Positions 1-12,530 of a stretch of 64,000 nucleotides of DNA are shown here, piece after piece; position 1 is the stretch's first letter; each line of letters begins with the position of its first letter. The position numbers and the translations under genes were made by a program. A model generated the notes under the pieces. That model did not search any database, was not told the origin of the DNA, and was given only the letters and a program-made list of their open reading frames with translations. Source of the stretch: Salvelinus alpinus (taxonomy: Eukaryota > Chordata > Actinopteri > Salmoniformes > Salmonidae); the NCBI RefSeq assembly GCF_045679555.1, contig NC_092099.1:7250576-7314575 (forward strand), read 5' to 3'.

Positions 1-194
1 AGTATGTCCAGCAGGCTTCACAACCGCAGTCCTCGTAACCACCCCAGCCCAGGACCTCCACATCTGTGCTCATTGTCCTCACCAGGGTCTTGATATGCAG
101 TTGGGCGTCGTAACCGACTTCAGCCCGCAAATGCTCACCTTAGATGGCCACTGGCATGCTGAAGAAGAGTGCACTTCACGGATGAATCCCAGTA
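1..194 (+). mobile_element. Tc1-like transposon, internal fragment (left part, split by LINE)
   Basis: This is degraded transposase-coding sequence of the salmonid Tc1-like family whose ends read CACTGAACAAAAATATAAACG. It breaks off near 190 at a LINE 3' end. The same family resumes at about 3415 slightly further along its transposase, so a LINE probably landed in it and a little sequence was lost. Confidence 0.6.
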
Positions 195-1165
195 TTCTTG
201 TTATTGGTATTTTATTAAGATCCCCATTAGATGTTGCAGCAGCTACTCTTCCTGGGGTCCACACAAAACATGAACCAGAATGACAATACAGAACATCAAC
301 TCAAGGACAGAACTACATAAATGTTTTAAAAAGGGACACGTAGCCTATTCATACACAAACTATTTAGGTGTGCTGTTTATTTGAGCAATAAGGGCTCTAT
401 ATAATACTGTACTCTTCCTTGAATTTGGGGAATTTGAAAAGACCCCTGGTGGTGTGTGTGTCAGCTGACAATGCAAACAATTTGGGATTTTCAACACACA
501 TGTTTCTTATAAAAAGAAGTGATGCAGTCAGTCTCTCCTCAACTCTTAGCCAAGAGAGACTGGCATGCATGGTATTTATATCAGCCCTCTGATTGCAATT
601 AAGATCAAAACGTGCCGCTCTGTTCTGGGCCAGCTGCAGCTTAACTAGGTCTTCCCTTGCAACACTGGACAATAATCAAGATTAGACAAAACTAGAGCCT
701 GCAAAACTTGATTTTTTGGAGTGTGGTGTCAAAAAAGCAGAGCATCTCTTTATTACGGCCAGACCTCTCCCCATCTTTACAACCATTGAATCTATATGTT
801 TTGACCATGACCGTTTACAACCTTAAGTAACGCCAAGTAATTTTGTCTCAACTTGTTCAACAGCCACACCATTCATTACCAGACTCAGCTGAGGTCTAGA
901 ACTTAAGGGATGATTTGTACCAAATACAATGCTCTTAGTTTTAGAACCGTTCAGGACCAGTTTATTACTGGCCACCCATTCTAAAACAGACTGCAATTCT
1001 TTGTTAAGGGTTTCGGTGACTTCATTAGCTGTGGTTGTTGATGCGTATATGGTTGACTCATCAGCAAACATGGACACACATACTTTGTTTAATGCCAGTG
1101 GCAGGTCATTGGTAAAAAGAGTAGAGGCCTAGAAAGCTGCCCTGCGGTACACCACACTTAACATG
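195..1165 (-). mobile_element. L2-like LINE, 3' part (RT fragments), segment 1
   Basis: The LINE tail begins near 195 (minus strand GGACCCCAGGAAGAGTAGCT type). It continues into reverse-transcriptase debris. A frame at 1077-823 has MFADESTIYAS, the decayed YxDD-type block, then [16 protein letters not shown] frame at 672-397 has KLQLAQNRAARFDLNCNQRA. Stops and frameshifts throughout show it is dead. Confidence 0.8.
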
Positions 1166-1167
1166 TT

Positions 1168-1356
1168 TAACATTACATTTACATTTAAGTCATTTAGCAG
1201 ACGCTCTTATCCAGAGCGACTTACAAATTGGTGCATTCACCTTATGATATCCAGTGGAACAGCCACTTTACAATAGTGCATCTAACTCTTTTAAGGGGGA
1301 GGGGGGGGTTAGAAGGATTACTTTATCCTATCCTAGGTATTCCTTAAAGAGAAGCT
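1168..1356 (+). repeat. short interspersed repeat (fish CATTTAGCAGACGCT type)
   Basis: It contains TTTAGCAGACGCTCTTATCC and AGAGCGACTTACAAATTGG, a very common teleost SINE or SINE-tail module. It interrupts the LINE, whose sequence resumes at about 1357. Confidence 0.65.
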
Positions 1357-1393
1357 TCCATTAAAGAAACCCCTTTGAGTTCTATTAGATAGA
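1357..1393 (-). mobile_element. L2-like LINE, segment 2
   Basis: This short stretch (TTCCATTAAAGAAAC and TTCTATTAGATAG) matches the LINE copy at about 32455-32490. It lies between the SINE-like insert and a Tc1. Confidence 0.55.
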
Positions 1394-1395
1394 TA

Positions 1396-2916
1396 CAGTT
1401 GAAGTCGGAAGTTTACATACACCTTAGCCAAATACATTTAAACTGTTTTTCACAATTCCTGATTTAATGCTCATAAAAATTCCCTGTCTTAGGTCAGTTA
1501 GGATCACTACTTTATTTTAAGAATGTGAAATGTCAGAATAATAGTAGAGAGAATTATGTATTTCAGATTTTATTTCTTTCATCACATTCCCAGTGGGTCA
1601 GAAGTTTACATACACTCAATTACTATTTGGTAGCTGTAATATTCATATGTGTAAACATACTGAATTGTAATTGGATGCATTTTACCGCCATATCATACTG
1701 TGCTATGATTGGTTAAGACCACCCAAATGGTTAGGTCATGGTCAGTTTGATCCTGGTTGGCGATACGTGAACATGCCAGTTATAGCTAGCTAATAAAGAG
1801 CTACGTTGAGAAATATCCTGTAGTACTGCATTTTATTATTTTGTACAAAGTGTGTAAAACAAGACAGTAGCATTGCCTTAAATTTTTTAAACTTGGGTCA
1901 AACTTTTCGGGTAGCCTTCCACAAGCTTCCCACAATAAGCTGGGTGAATTTTGGCCCATTCTTCCTGACAGAGCTGTTGTAACTGAGTCAGGTTTGTAGG
2001 GCTCCTTGCTCGCACACGCTTTTTCAGTTCTGCCCACAAATATTCTATAGGATTGAGGTCAGGGCTTTGTGATGGCCACTCCAATACCTTGACTTTGTTG
2101 TCCTTAAGCCATTTTGCCACAACTTTGGAAGTATGCTTGGGGGTCATTGACCATTTGGAAGACCCATTTACGACCAAGCTTTAACTTCCTGACTGATGTC
2201 TTGAGTTGTTGCTTCAATATATCCACGTAATTTTCCTGCCTCATGATGCCATCTATTTTGTGAAGTGCACCAGTCCCTCCTGCAGCAAAGCACCCCACAA
2301 CATGATGCTGCCACCACCGTGCTTCACGGTTGGGATGGTGTTCTTCAGCTTGCAAGCATCCCCCTTTTCCCTCCAAACATAACGATGGTCATTATGGCCA
2401 AACAGTTATATTTTTTGTTTAATCAGACCAGAGGACATTTCTCCAAAAAGTACAATCTTTGTCCCCATGTGCAGTTGTAGACTTGTGGTCTACAATTTTT
2501 TTCTGAGGTCTTGGCTGATTTCTTTTGATTTCCCCATGATGTCAAGCAAAGAGGCACTGAGTTTGAAGGTAGGCCTTGAAATACATCCACAGGTACACCT
2601 CCAATTGACTCAAATTATGTCAATTAGCCTATCAGAAGCTTCTAAAGCCATGACGGAATTTTCCAAGCTGTTTAAAGGCACAGTCAACTTAGTGTATGTA
2701 AACTTCTGACCCACTGGAATTGTGATACAGTGAATTATAAGTGAAATAATCTATCTGTAAACAATTGTTGGAAAAATTACTTGTTTCATGCACAAAGTAA
2801 ATGTCCTATCCGACTTGCCAAAACCTATAGTTTGTTAACGAGAAATTTGTGGAGTGGTTGAAACACTTATGTTGGAGTCATTAAAACGAGTTTATGTAAA
2901 CTTCCGACTTTAACTG
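1396..2916 (-). mobile_element. Tc1-like transposon, full length, dead
   Basis: The terminal inverted repeats (CAGTTGAAGTCGGAAG at left; its complement ending TAACTG at right) are flanked by TA on both sides, the Tc1/mariner target. The minus-strand transposase has decayed. A frame at 2177-1887 keeps [20 protein letters not shown], then PDLNPIEYLWAEL, the block with the last catalytic acid (E). The length of about 1.52 kb is normal. Stops and frameshifts rule out function. Confidence 0.88.
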
Positions 2917-2992
2917 TATACACCTGTCAGCAACGGGTGTGGCTGAAATAGACATCCACTAATTTGAATGGGTGTCCACATACTTTTGTGGG
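2917..2992 (+). mobile_element. Tc1-like end of a second family
   Basis: The sequence runs from TATACACCTGTCAGCAACG to GGGTGTCCACATACTTTTGT. It is the terminal region of the family also seen at 12735-13598 and 49873-50034. Confidence 0.6.
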
Positions 2993-3184
2993 GGTAAACC
3001 ATGGCCGAATGTTGACACATCGCAACATCTGGATCTGGCTAACCAGCGCCATGGTATGGGGTAAACTGTTGCTAGCATAGCTAAATACCTTGATTAGAAG
3101 CCTTTTGTGCCGTTTTGGTTGCTCTGATTACATAAAACTAAACATCAGTCAATGTGTTACAATTTCTGTTCGTTTTAGTTACAC

Positions 3185-3236
3185 TTACGTTGGAGTCATT
3201 AAAACTCGTTCATGTTAACGTCCGACTTCAAATGTA
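3185..3236 (+). mobile_element. isolated Tc1-like terminal repeat
   Basis: ACGTTGGAGTCATTAAAACT followed by a decayed TCCGACTTCAAATGTA matches the right end of the family at 1396-2916. No partner end was found nearby. Confidence 0.5.
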
Positions 3237-3237
3237 G

Positions 3238-3412
3238 CCCTGAATCCACGATATGGCAGTGGTTGAAAAGCCATAACACACGTTTTCTCAACAGGTTACG
3301 GTCAATAATATCAAAATCTGCACTGAAATCTAACAGTATAGCTCGCACCATCTTATCAATTTCTTTCATCCAATCATCAGTCGTTTGTGTCAGTGCAGTA
3401 CATGTTGAGTAT
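3238..3412 (-). mobile_element. L2-like LINE, segment 3 (RT N-terminal part)
   Basis: The minus strand reads AILLDFSADFDIIDRNLLRK, the RT block with the first catalytic Asp. It lines up with [19 protein letters not shown] at 32585-32382. It is the 5' end of the LINE begun at 195; the element is 5'-truncated here. Confidence 0.7.
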
Positions 3413-3414
3413 GA

Positions 3415-4082
3415 CAGCTTGTTTGGCGTCGTGTGGGCGAGCGGTTTGTTGATGTCAACCTTGTGAACAGAGTGCCCCATGGTGGGGTTATGGTATGGGC
3501 AAGCATGAGCTACAGGCAATGAACACAATTGCATTTTATCAATGGAAATTTGAATGCACAGAGATACCGTGATGAGATACTGAAGCCCATTGTCGTGCCA
3601 TTCATCCGCCGACATCACCTCATGTTTCAGCATGATAATGCATGGCCCCATGTCGCAAGGATCTGAACACAATTCTTGGAAACTGAAAATGTCCCAGTTC
3701 TTCCATGGCCTGCATTCTTTCCATTGAACATGTTTGAGATGATCTGGATTGGCGTGTACGACAGCCTGTTCCAGTTCCCGCCAATATCCAGCAACTTTGC
3801 ACAGCCATTGAAGAGGATTGGGAACACAGGACACAGTCAACAGCCTGATCAACTCTATGCGAAGGGGATGTGCTGCATGAGGCAAATGGTCACACCAGAT
3901 ACTGACTTGGTTTCTGATCTACACCACTTTTAAAAGGTATCTGTGACCAACAGATGCATATCTGTTTTCCCAATCATGTAAAATCCATAGATTAGTGCCT
4001 AATTTATTTCAATTGGCTGATTTTTTTATGAACTGTGACTCAGGAAAATCTTTTAAATTGTTGCATTTATTTTTGTTCAGTG
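3415..4082 (+). mobile_element. Tc1-like transposon, right part (split by LINE)
   Basis: This is decayed transposase sequence (GTGCCCCATGGTGGGGTTAT, then CATGTTTCAGCATGATAATG) through to the terminal repeat ending TTTTTGTTCAGTG. It is followed by TATA. It belongs to the same family and orientation as 1-194. Confidence 0.75.
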
Positions 4083-4085
4083 TAT

Positions 4086-4480
4086 ATACTGTCAGTTTTC
4101 GGTACACCACCTTGTTCACGAAAACGGATCGCTCCTACAGACAGTCACGTGACCGTGGCTTGCTATATAAAAGTAAGCAGACAGGCACTGAGGCATTCAG
4201 TTACTGTTCGATTGAATGTTAGAATGGGCAAAACAAGTCACCTAAGCAACTTTGAGTGTGGTATGACCGTCAGTGTCAGGCGTGCCGGATCCAGTATTTC
4301 AGAAACGGCTTCCATTCTAGCCTTTTTCCAATCTGCAGCAACTGTGATGCCATCGCGTCAGCATGGACCAACATCTCTGTGGAATATTTCTGACACCTTG
4401 TAGAATGCCACGAATAATTCAGGGTGTTCTAGAGGCAAATGGGGTTCCGACCCGGTACTAGATGGGTGTACCTAATAAAA
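4086..4480 (+). mobile_element. Tc1-like deletion derivative (third family)
   Basis: The left end reads TACTGTCAGTTTTCGGTACA and the right end GATGGGTGTACCTAATAAA. Between them is a shortened transposase start (MGKTSHLSNFECGMTVSVRR-like frame, 4224 onward). The middle of the element is missing. Confidence 0.6.
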
Positions 4481-4485
4481 ACTGT

Positions 4486-5461
4486 GTATATATACTAAAT
4501 GTATATATGTCCGCGATGGGTGTAAATCACGCTGGGAGCCACTTGCTGATTTGACAGCTCCAACCCAGTTACACCTCTGACATTGCCTAAATACAAATAA
4601 TGAAGCAGTTGTCAGTTATTGTTTAAGGCGGATCGGATTGAATCGAGCCCTTAGCGGTCTGAAAAATATCTTCGTATTCCTATGCAACTGCAGTATTATA
4701 TGAAACGCATTCCCTAAAAATGCTTTTGTATTCTACCTATGAAAAATGCTGTCTTTATATATAAAATAAAAGACTGACTACTTAACATTTTTTTTACCTA
4801 GCTAACTTTGTTCACACTTGTTTGCCGTATTTGATGTAGTAATACATTGATGGCATGAGTGCATTTTAACAGACGAAGGCAAGAAGCCATGTACATTCAT
4901 TTTTTTTCTTTTTTCAAGATCACATTTCCAAATAATTCGATTTTTATTTCCAGACAAGTGAAATGGTAGATGCATGCCAAATGTGAATTGAATTTCAGCA
5001 ATCAAGAATAGGAGAGGAAGGAAGCCAATTCAGAGAGATCTACCCAGACCAAAAAAAAAAGAAAGTATTTACAGAAGAGAATGTCAGCAACTGTTACTTG
5101 TATCCAATGTACAATAGTATATTGTATACAAGAAACGGTTGCAGTGACATTTTCTTCTGTAAATACTTTTTTAACCTGAAGATATGTAGCTATAGACCCA
5201 TTAACGATGCTGCTAATCAACATTATCGCCTTCAATGATCTAAGAAGCCAATGCTAGTAATGTGCATTGTGCCATATTAGTTTCTCCTCAACCTGTACTA
5301 GAACATATTACAGTTACTTCCTACACAAACAATACAATGCATTTTAGTTGATGTCGTTTATTGTATGGTTAGACAAAGGTTCTAGAGCACTTGTATGGAA
5401 AAGAAGTCTATACACACAGAGTAATGAGTTTCAGGATTTTAGGAATGAAGCACTTTATCTA
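4486..5461. other. no gene recognised; contains a hairpin
   Basis: This is AT-rich sequence without splice-supported coding frames. The only structure I see is the inverted repeat at 5062-5171. Confidence 0.5.
5062..5171. repeat. imperfect ~50-bp inverted repeat (hairpin)
   Basis: The left arm begins AAAGTATTTACAGAAGAGAA and the right arm is the complement beginning AAAGTATTTACAGAAGAAAA. The arms match with several mismatches around a short AT-rich centre. It may be a small MITE or a foldback. Confidence 0.7.
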
Positions 5462-6068
5462 CACTGAACAAAATTATAAACGCAACATGTATATAAAAAT
5501 ATAAACGCAAGTGTTGGTCCCATGTTTCATGAGCTGAAACAAAAAATCCCAGAAAATGTTCCATACTCACAAAACGCTTTTCTCTCAAATGTGTTTACAT
5601 CCTGTTAGTGAGCATTTCTCCTTTGCCAAGATAATCCATCCACCTGACAGGTGTGGCATATCAAAAAGCTGATTAAACAGCATGATCATTACACAGGTGC
5701 ACTGTATGCTGTGGACAATAAAAGGGCCACTCTAAAATGTGCAGTTGTCACACAATGCCACAGATGTCTCAAATTGAGGGAGTGTGCAATTGGCATGCTG
5801 ACTAGGAATGTCCACCAGAGCTGTTGCTAGATAATTTCATGTTCATTTCAATATCATAAGCCGCCTACAACGTTGTTTTAGAGAATTTGGCAGTACGTCC
5901 AACTGGCCTCAAAACCGCTGCCCACATGTAACCACCCCTGCCCAGTCATGTGAAATCCATAGATTTAGGGCCTAATGAACTTATTTCAATTGACTGATTT
6001 CCTTAAATGAACTGTAACTCAGTAAAATCTTGGAAATTGTTGCATGTTGCGTTTATATTTTTGATCAG
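5462..6068 (+). mobile_element. Tc1-like deletion derivative (TGAACA-end family)
   Basis: It is bounded by CACTGAACAAAATTATAAAC and TTTATATTTTTGATCAG, each next to TA. It is about 0.6 kb long with the transposase core deleted, and it keeps sub-terminal landmarks such as ATAATCCATCCACCTGACAG. Confidence 0.8.
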
Positions 6069-6452
6069 TATACTTCCCAGAGTCAAGATGAACTTGCAGA
6101 TACCATATTTGTGTCACTGCAGAAGTTTGCTAGTGGGGAAGTTAATGAATGGCTTCATTGCCAAGATCCCAAAGTATCCCTTTAAAATCATGACTCGTGC
6201 TACCAGACCCTTCTGAGAGAGGCAGACAAATTTACACCAAAACCCTTTGATGCTCCGCATTCAACGAACTCTGCTAACTGTACACATTGAGGGATGCTTT
6301 CTCAGACAGAGATTAAAACTAGTCATGGACTACAAAGCATGCTAAAAAAAAAATCTGCTTAATCTGTGCCTGTAAAACTGACCCATAATATAGAACAAAC
6401 CATTTAATAAATTACATGGAATCCATCTAGCAAAGGATAACTCTCGCATATA

Positions 6453-7372
<920 letters not shown>

Positions 7373-7374
7373 TA

Positions 7375-8374
7375 CAATACATGATCCATTGGTTATTAAG
7401 GAAACTATAAAACCCTGACAGAGGGTGCAAGAGAAATAAGTACTATATTCATATCAAACACACAGCATTTAATATACAGACACATTGGGACTTCCTTATC
7501 TCATACTGAATAGTAAACAGTCAATAATGGTACTGTATTGCGTATACTGTCCTGTTTAAGGTTATGTCATAAAAACGTCTCTCTCCTCTCGGTATGACGC
7601 AACCACTCACGCTAGACATAGCAAGTTACATGAATGGAGGGACAGGCATCCATAACAGAAAGCCAAGGCTTAAAATCTAGGACAAATAGCAGAAAATACA
7701 AATTAAATCATTAAATCCACGTTTGTGCGATCACATTCAAAAACGAAATGTGCACCTGAATCACTTACGTAGACTAACTCTGGCTAGCGACATCAAAACA
7801 GATGGATCACCAGACCACGGTGCTCTCAATCTGCCCAATATTCACCCTCTTATCTCCAAACTCCTCTAACAAAGTTATTTTATTTGTCCAATATATAAAT
7901 ATTCATATTTACACATTTATTTTTGGATATATGTCATGTTATCTTTTGAAACTATATTTATTTCCCATGTATTGCTTGATAAAATTGTAAATGGTAGGTA
8001 CATATCACACCAGAACCCTAAACCTCAAATTTGGGGTGGAAAAAAATGCTTTGCGATCTGTACGGTCCAAATGAGAAAATGTTAGCAAAAGGAGACATTC
8101 CATGATGAACTTGTGTAATGGCAACACGTTTTGTTTTCTGTATGAAAATAAATTACTTATTTTGGGGCATGGTGACAAAACCCCAAAAATAGTCTAACAA
8201 CTGATATTTAGGAAATCAACAGGCTTCATTCTTCCAGCCAGTCACTTTCTCCCAACTAGTAGGCCTACTCTTTATAATTTTGGTATACATTTAAGGTGCT
8301 TACAACCATAACTAACCCCCAGAAACCATTTATAAACTGAAATTAAGGATTTGTGAATCTGACAGGGATACATA
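7375..8374. other. intergenic, no feature recognised
   Basis: AT-rich sequence with only short shadow frames. I see no known repeat end or conserved exon. Confidence 0.4.
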
Positions 8375-8637
8375 CAGTGGGGAGAACAAGTATTTGATAC
8401 ACTGCCGATTTTGCAGGTTTTCCTACTTACAATGCATGTAGAGGTCTGTAATTTTTTATCATAGGTACACTTCAACTGTGAGAGACAGAATCTAAAACAA
8501 ACATCCAGAAAATCACATTGTATCATTTTTAAGTAATTAATTTGCATTTTCTTGCATGACATAAGTATTTGATCACCTACCAACCAGTAATTTTCTGGAT
8601 TTTTGTTTTAGATTCCATCTCTCACAGTTGAAGTGTC
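8375..8637. mobile_element. Tc1-like end-to-end deletion derivative (GGGGAGAACAAGTATTTGA family)
   Basis: The left end begins CAGTGGGGAGAACAAGTATT at a TA. It runs to the sub-terminal CATGACATAAGTATTTGATC and is joined directly to a truncated opposite end (TTTAGATTCCATCTCTCACA). Confidence 0.65.
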
Positions 8638-8639
8638 TA

Positions 8640-9907
8640 CCCAGTGGCTACCCAGGAAACAGCCAGTAACTAAGTTCACTGGACCAGAAGACATGCCTAG
8701 TCTGGCACTAGCTAGTGATAAGCTAATTTGCTGCATTCAAGAACCTGATTTCACCCTTGATGTTCTAGATTAGAATACTCCCAAGGAAATTCCATTCTGG
8801 GAAACCGGTCAGGATCGACAACTGAGAATATATCTAAAGTTACCAGTCCATATAGGTGCATCATGAATGAGTACAAGTAGCTTCACATCCCCGATTGCCC
8901 TTAGTGTGAAATGTCTGATATCATTTTAGATTCAGATTATTTTGAATCACCCTTTCATCTGTTAAATACACAAACAATTGTGGCAACTGAAATGACCCAA
9001 ACACCAACTATTTGTTGCAAAAAGTGCAGAGTTCCTGTCCAATTCTTAGCCTTGCATCTTTTAGCTTATTCTGTTGTAGTGTCGGGTAGCATACCTCACA
9101 ACATGAGGCTTCCAGTCCTCTCTCCACCTTTTAATGGTCTTTGTATTGATTGTCCAATGGGCGTATAAGGAGTGTCTGAGCCACGAGCTGAGGACCAATG
9201 GAATCAGATACCCTCCCTCTCACAAAGTTTGTGTCATCACCCCCTTCGTTTGAGGAAGACTGATAAAAAAATAATGAAAATGTGTAAATGGTAAAATACC
9301 GTACACATTTATTAGTGACAGCATTTCCAAAATGTACGTTTTTCACGAGATTGTATTTAGAAATTTGTGAAAGGCAAACTGACAGCCGCAACCAACCAGA
9401 CATATAATCCATAGATGGCTGTTCCCATTCAAGTCAAGACTGGAAACCATTGCTCGTGTACCCATGAGTTTAACAGTCAAATTGCCAGGGTTAGAGGTTC
9501 AAAAAACTCTTCTATGTATTATATGTCTATGGCCACAATGCAACAAGCTGTTCCACAGATAGAAGGAGCGATAGGAGTGGGGAAAGAGATGCTCGTACAG
9601 TGATAAGCACACCAAAGACGGCACTTCTAAAAGCCTATTTCATACCATAGCCTGCTGAATTTCCCAGATAACTTTTCTTTCATTTTGATTTCGGCACAAA
9701 TGAAAATGTGGCACTGACTCACCCATGGATGGACGTTTCAGCATTGTCTCAATGAAGAGTTTGACTAACCATGGGCAGTTACAAGCCTGCTAGAGTTAGC
9801 GGCAGGTGGACAAGCAATATCCACCATCGTAGTATGGATGAAGCCTGACCTGGAATGTGAAGCTAACTGAAGCTGGTTAGCTTTATAAAAGCCTGAGTAG
9901 ATCTATA
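8640..9907. other. intergenic, no feature recognised
   Basis: The short frames here show no recognisable domain and no splice-supported structure. Confidence 0.4.
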
Positions 9908-10416
9908 CTGAACAAAAATATAAAACGCAACATGTAAAGTGTTGGTCTTATGTTTCATGAGCTGAAATAAAAGATCCCAGAAATGTTCCATACGCACAAG
10001 CTTATTTCCCTCAAATTTTGTGCCTAAATTTATTTAGATCCCCATTAGTGAGCATTTCTCCTTTGTCAAAATAATCCATCCACCTGACAGGTGTGGCATA
10101 TCAAGTAGCTGATTAAACAGCATGATCATTACACGGGTGCACCTTGTGCTGGGGACAATAAAAGGCCACGTTGTCACACAACGCCACAGATGTCTCAAGT
10201 TGAGGGAGCGTGTTTGCAAGCCTCAATCCCACGTGTGCTGCCCGCTCATTCTGATTGGGTGGGCCTATGCCCTCCTAGGCCCACCCATGGCTGCACCCCT
10301 GCCCAGTCATGTGAAATCCATAGATTAGGGCCTAATTTATTTATTTGAATGATTATATGACTGGTAACTCAGTAAAATTGTTTAAATTGTTGCATGTTGT
10401 TTATATTTTTGTTCAG
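9908..10416 (+). mobile_element. Tc1-like deletion derivative (TGAACA-end family)
   Basis: Ends CTGAACAAAAATATAAAACG and TTTATATTTTTGTTCAG next to TA. It is 509 bp long and lacks the transposase. Confidence 0.8.
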
Positions 10417-10843
10417 TATAGCTGGCCTCATAGTACACCACTCAGGATAATTGGGGCTACCCCTTCTTAAGAAGGTGTGCTGCAGTGCTGTGTACTGGTG
10501 GTTCTTTTGTGTGGGTAGCAGGGGCTACAACCCTTGGTCAAAATAGGGTTGGTGTTTTCTAACAGATGCGCTATATCAATAAAATCAGCCATAGCATAAC
10601 TGTCTGTACCATGAGTTAACCAAAAAACTCCCTGTGTCCCTGACCAGTGTAGCCTCTTACGTCTGGGGAGGGGTGTGCTCCTCTACCACAAAGCCATACA
10701 GTACAGAGTTTGGAAAACTAGACTCCATGTTGACGCAAAACATCCCATAACAAGAACTTAATACATTTCATGGATGTGATCAATAGAAAATCTGGAAATT
10801 CAGTTTTGTCTGAGCTCTAGGGGACAGGTCAGTTTTAAATATA
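10417..10843. other. no feature recognised
   Basis: This is the gap between two Tc1 remnants. Nothing in it can be supported. Confidence 0.35.
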
Positions 10844-11667
10844 CTGAACATACATAAATGCAACAATTTCAAAGATTATGCTGAGTTACAGTTCATATAA
10901 GGAAATATGTCAATTTAAATAAATTCATTAAGCCCTAATCTATGGATTTCACATGACTGGGAATACAGATATGAATCTGTTGGTCACAGATACATGGGGG
11001 GAAAAAAAGCCATGGAAAAACTGGGAAGTTTTCAGCTTCCAGGAATTGTGTACTGATCCTTGCGACATGGGGTTGTGCATTATCATGCCTCAGGATCCCG
11101 TCACGATATTTTTGTGCTTAAAAATTTCCATTGATAAAATTAAATTGTGTTTGTTGTCCGTAGCGTATGCCTGCCCATACCATTACCCCACAGCTTCCAT
11201 GGGGCACTCTGTTCACAACGTTGAAATCTCTAAACTGCTCGCCCACACGACACCATACACGTGCTCTGCGGTTGCGAGGCCGGTTGGGCATACTGCTAAA
11301 TTCTCTAAAACCACATTGGAGGCAGTTGACGGTAGAAAAATAAACATAAAATTCTCTGACATCTGTGGCATTGTGTACTGTGACAAGACTGCACATTTTA
11401 GAGAGTGGCCTTTTGTCCCCAGCACAAGGTGCACCTGTGTAATGACCATGCTGTTTAATAAACTTCTTGATATGCCACACCTGTCAGGTGGATGGATTAT
11501 CTTGGCAAATGAGAAATGCTCACTAACAGGGATCTACACAAATTTGTACACAAAATTTGAGAAAAATAAGCTTTTTGTACATTTGGAACATTTCTGGGAT
11601 CTTTTATTTCGGCTCATGAAACATTGGAACAACACTTTACATGTTGTGTTTATATTGTTGTTCAGTG
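10844..11667 (-). mobile_element. Tc1-like remnant in the fbxl3 3' flank
   Basis: Both TGAACA-type ends are present. A decayed minus-strand transposase ([18 protein letters not shown] near 11180) lies between them. It starts 222 nt past the FBXL3 stop and contains the first AATAAA available to that gene. Confidence 0.82.
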
Positions 11668-11889
11668 TGAATGGAGTATACAGTGAGAAAAGTAGGAATT
11701 ACTGATTAATCAGGAAAAATCTCATCCCTGAAAAATTCGCATTTTAAATAGAACACGATTATCTTCGGTTGTTCCTTCGCAGCCAACATGGACTCCACGG
11801 ATGCTTCGAACAGAGTTTCAAGGTGGGAAGAAAAGAGAAAAGTATGTCAAACTCTGTGTACAGTAAATCCACAGCCCCCTTCAACGGCT
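11668..11889 (-). other. fbxl3: proximal fbxl3 3' UTR
   Basis: This is noncoding sequence directly downstream of the FBXL3 stop. It shows no canonical AATAAA or ATTAAA on the minus strand before it runs into a Tc1 remnant at 11667. The first AATAAA on this strand is at 11608-11603, inside that remnant. Confidence 0.55.
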
Positions 11890-12530
11890 CTACCAGGTGG
11901 GCATCATGTCGGGGAACCAGACACGGCCGAGGTGCTTTGACACCTCCCAGTGGATTTCGTCCAGGTTGTACTTATGGTCGGAAATCAGCACCTCCTCCAT
12001 GATGGACAGCTGGGACAACCTCCGACCGCACAGCTTCACGAATTCCACGAACGCGCTGCACGACACCTCACACTCCCCAAGGCCAATGGCCGACAGCTGG
12101 GTGCAGCGCTTGGCGATGCGGATTAGCTCCTCGTCCAGCGGCCGCAGCCCGTTGGCGCACACCACCAACTCCACCAACCGGGGGCAGTGGAGCCCCACGC
12201 AGCCCAGCACATCCTTACTGACTGAGCGACCAAAGTAGAGGTGGGTGACGGGGACCTCCTCCCTGAAGAAGGGGCCGAACTCGTCCTCGTAGAGGAAGAA
12301 GTACATGACCAGGTTGAACTTGGGCGAGTGGCGCAGCATAGCGTCCCAGCTGGACTTCTTGATGGTGTGGAAGTGCTGCCCGGAGTTCTCGCTGACCACA
12401 TCAATGCGGAGATGCTCCAGGTGCACGTGTTTCTCAGAGGAGAGGGCTAATAAGAGCTCGTCACTCAGCAGGTGGTAGTTCAGCGCCAGCTCCCTCAGGC
12501 CATGGCACTGGTCCGCCACACACAGGATAC
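11890..12530 (-). CDS. fbxl3: fbxl3 last coding exon with stop
   Basis: The acceptor TGTGCAG precedes GTATCC, which completes the split Gly codon. The exon encodes [15 protein letters not shown] through the C-terminal PDMMPTW, then TAG at 11892-11890. It carries most of the cryptochrome-binding LRRs. It is much richer in G+C than the surrounding repeat DNA. Confidence 0.96.

Noticed and set aside
3199..3885. 228-codon open frame on the minus strand
   Set aside because: It runs antisense through a Tc1 remnant and then a LINE fragment. Only the last part (LDFSADFDIIDRNLLRK) is real RT sequence, so the frame as a whole is a chance join.
10953..11705. 250-codon open frame on the plus strand
   Set aside because: It is the antisense strand of a Tc1 transposase remnant. 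The sense evidence ([11 protein letters not shown]) is on the minus strand, and codon-level similarity to any protein is absent.
12123..12450. Ser/Thr-rich frames on both strands
   Set aside because: They are shadows of the GC-rich last coding exon of FBXL3.
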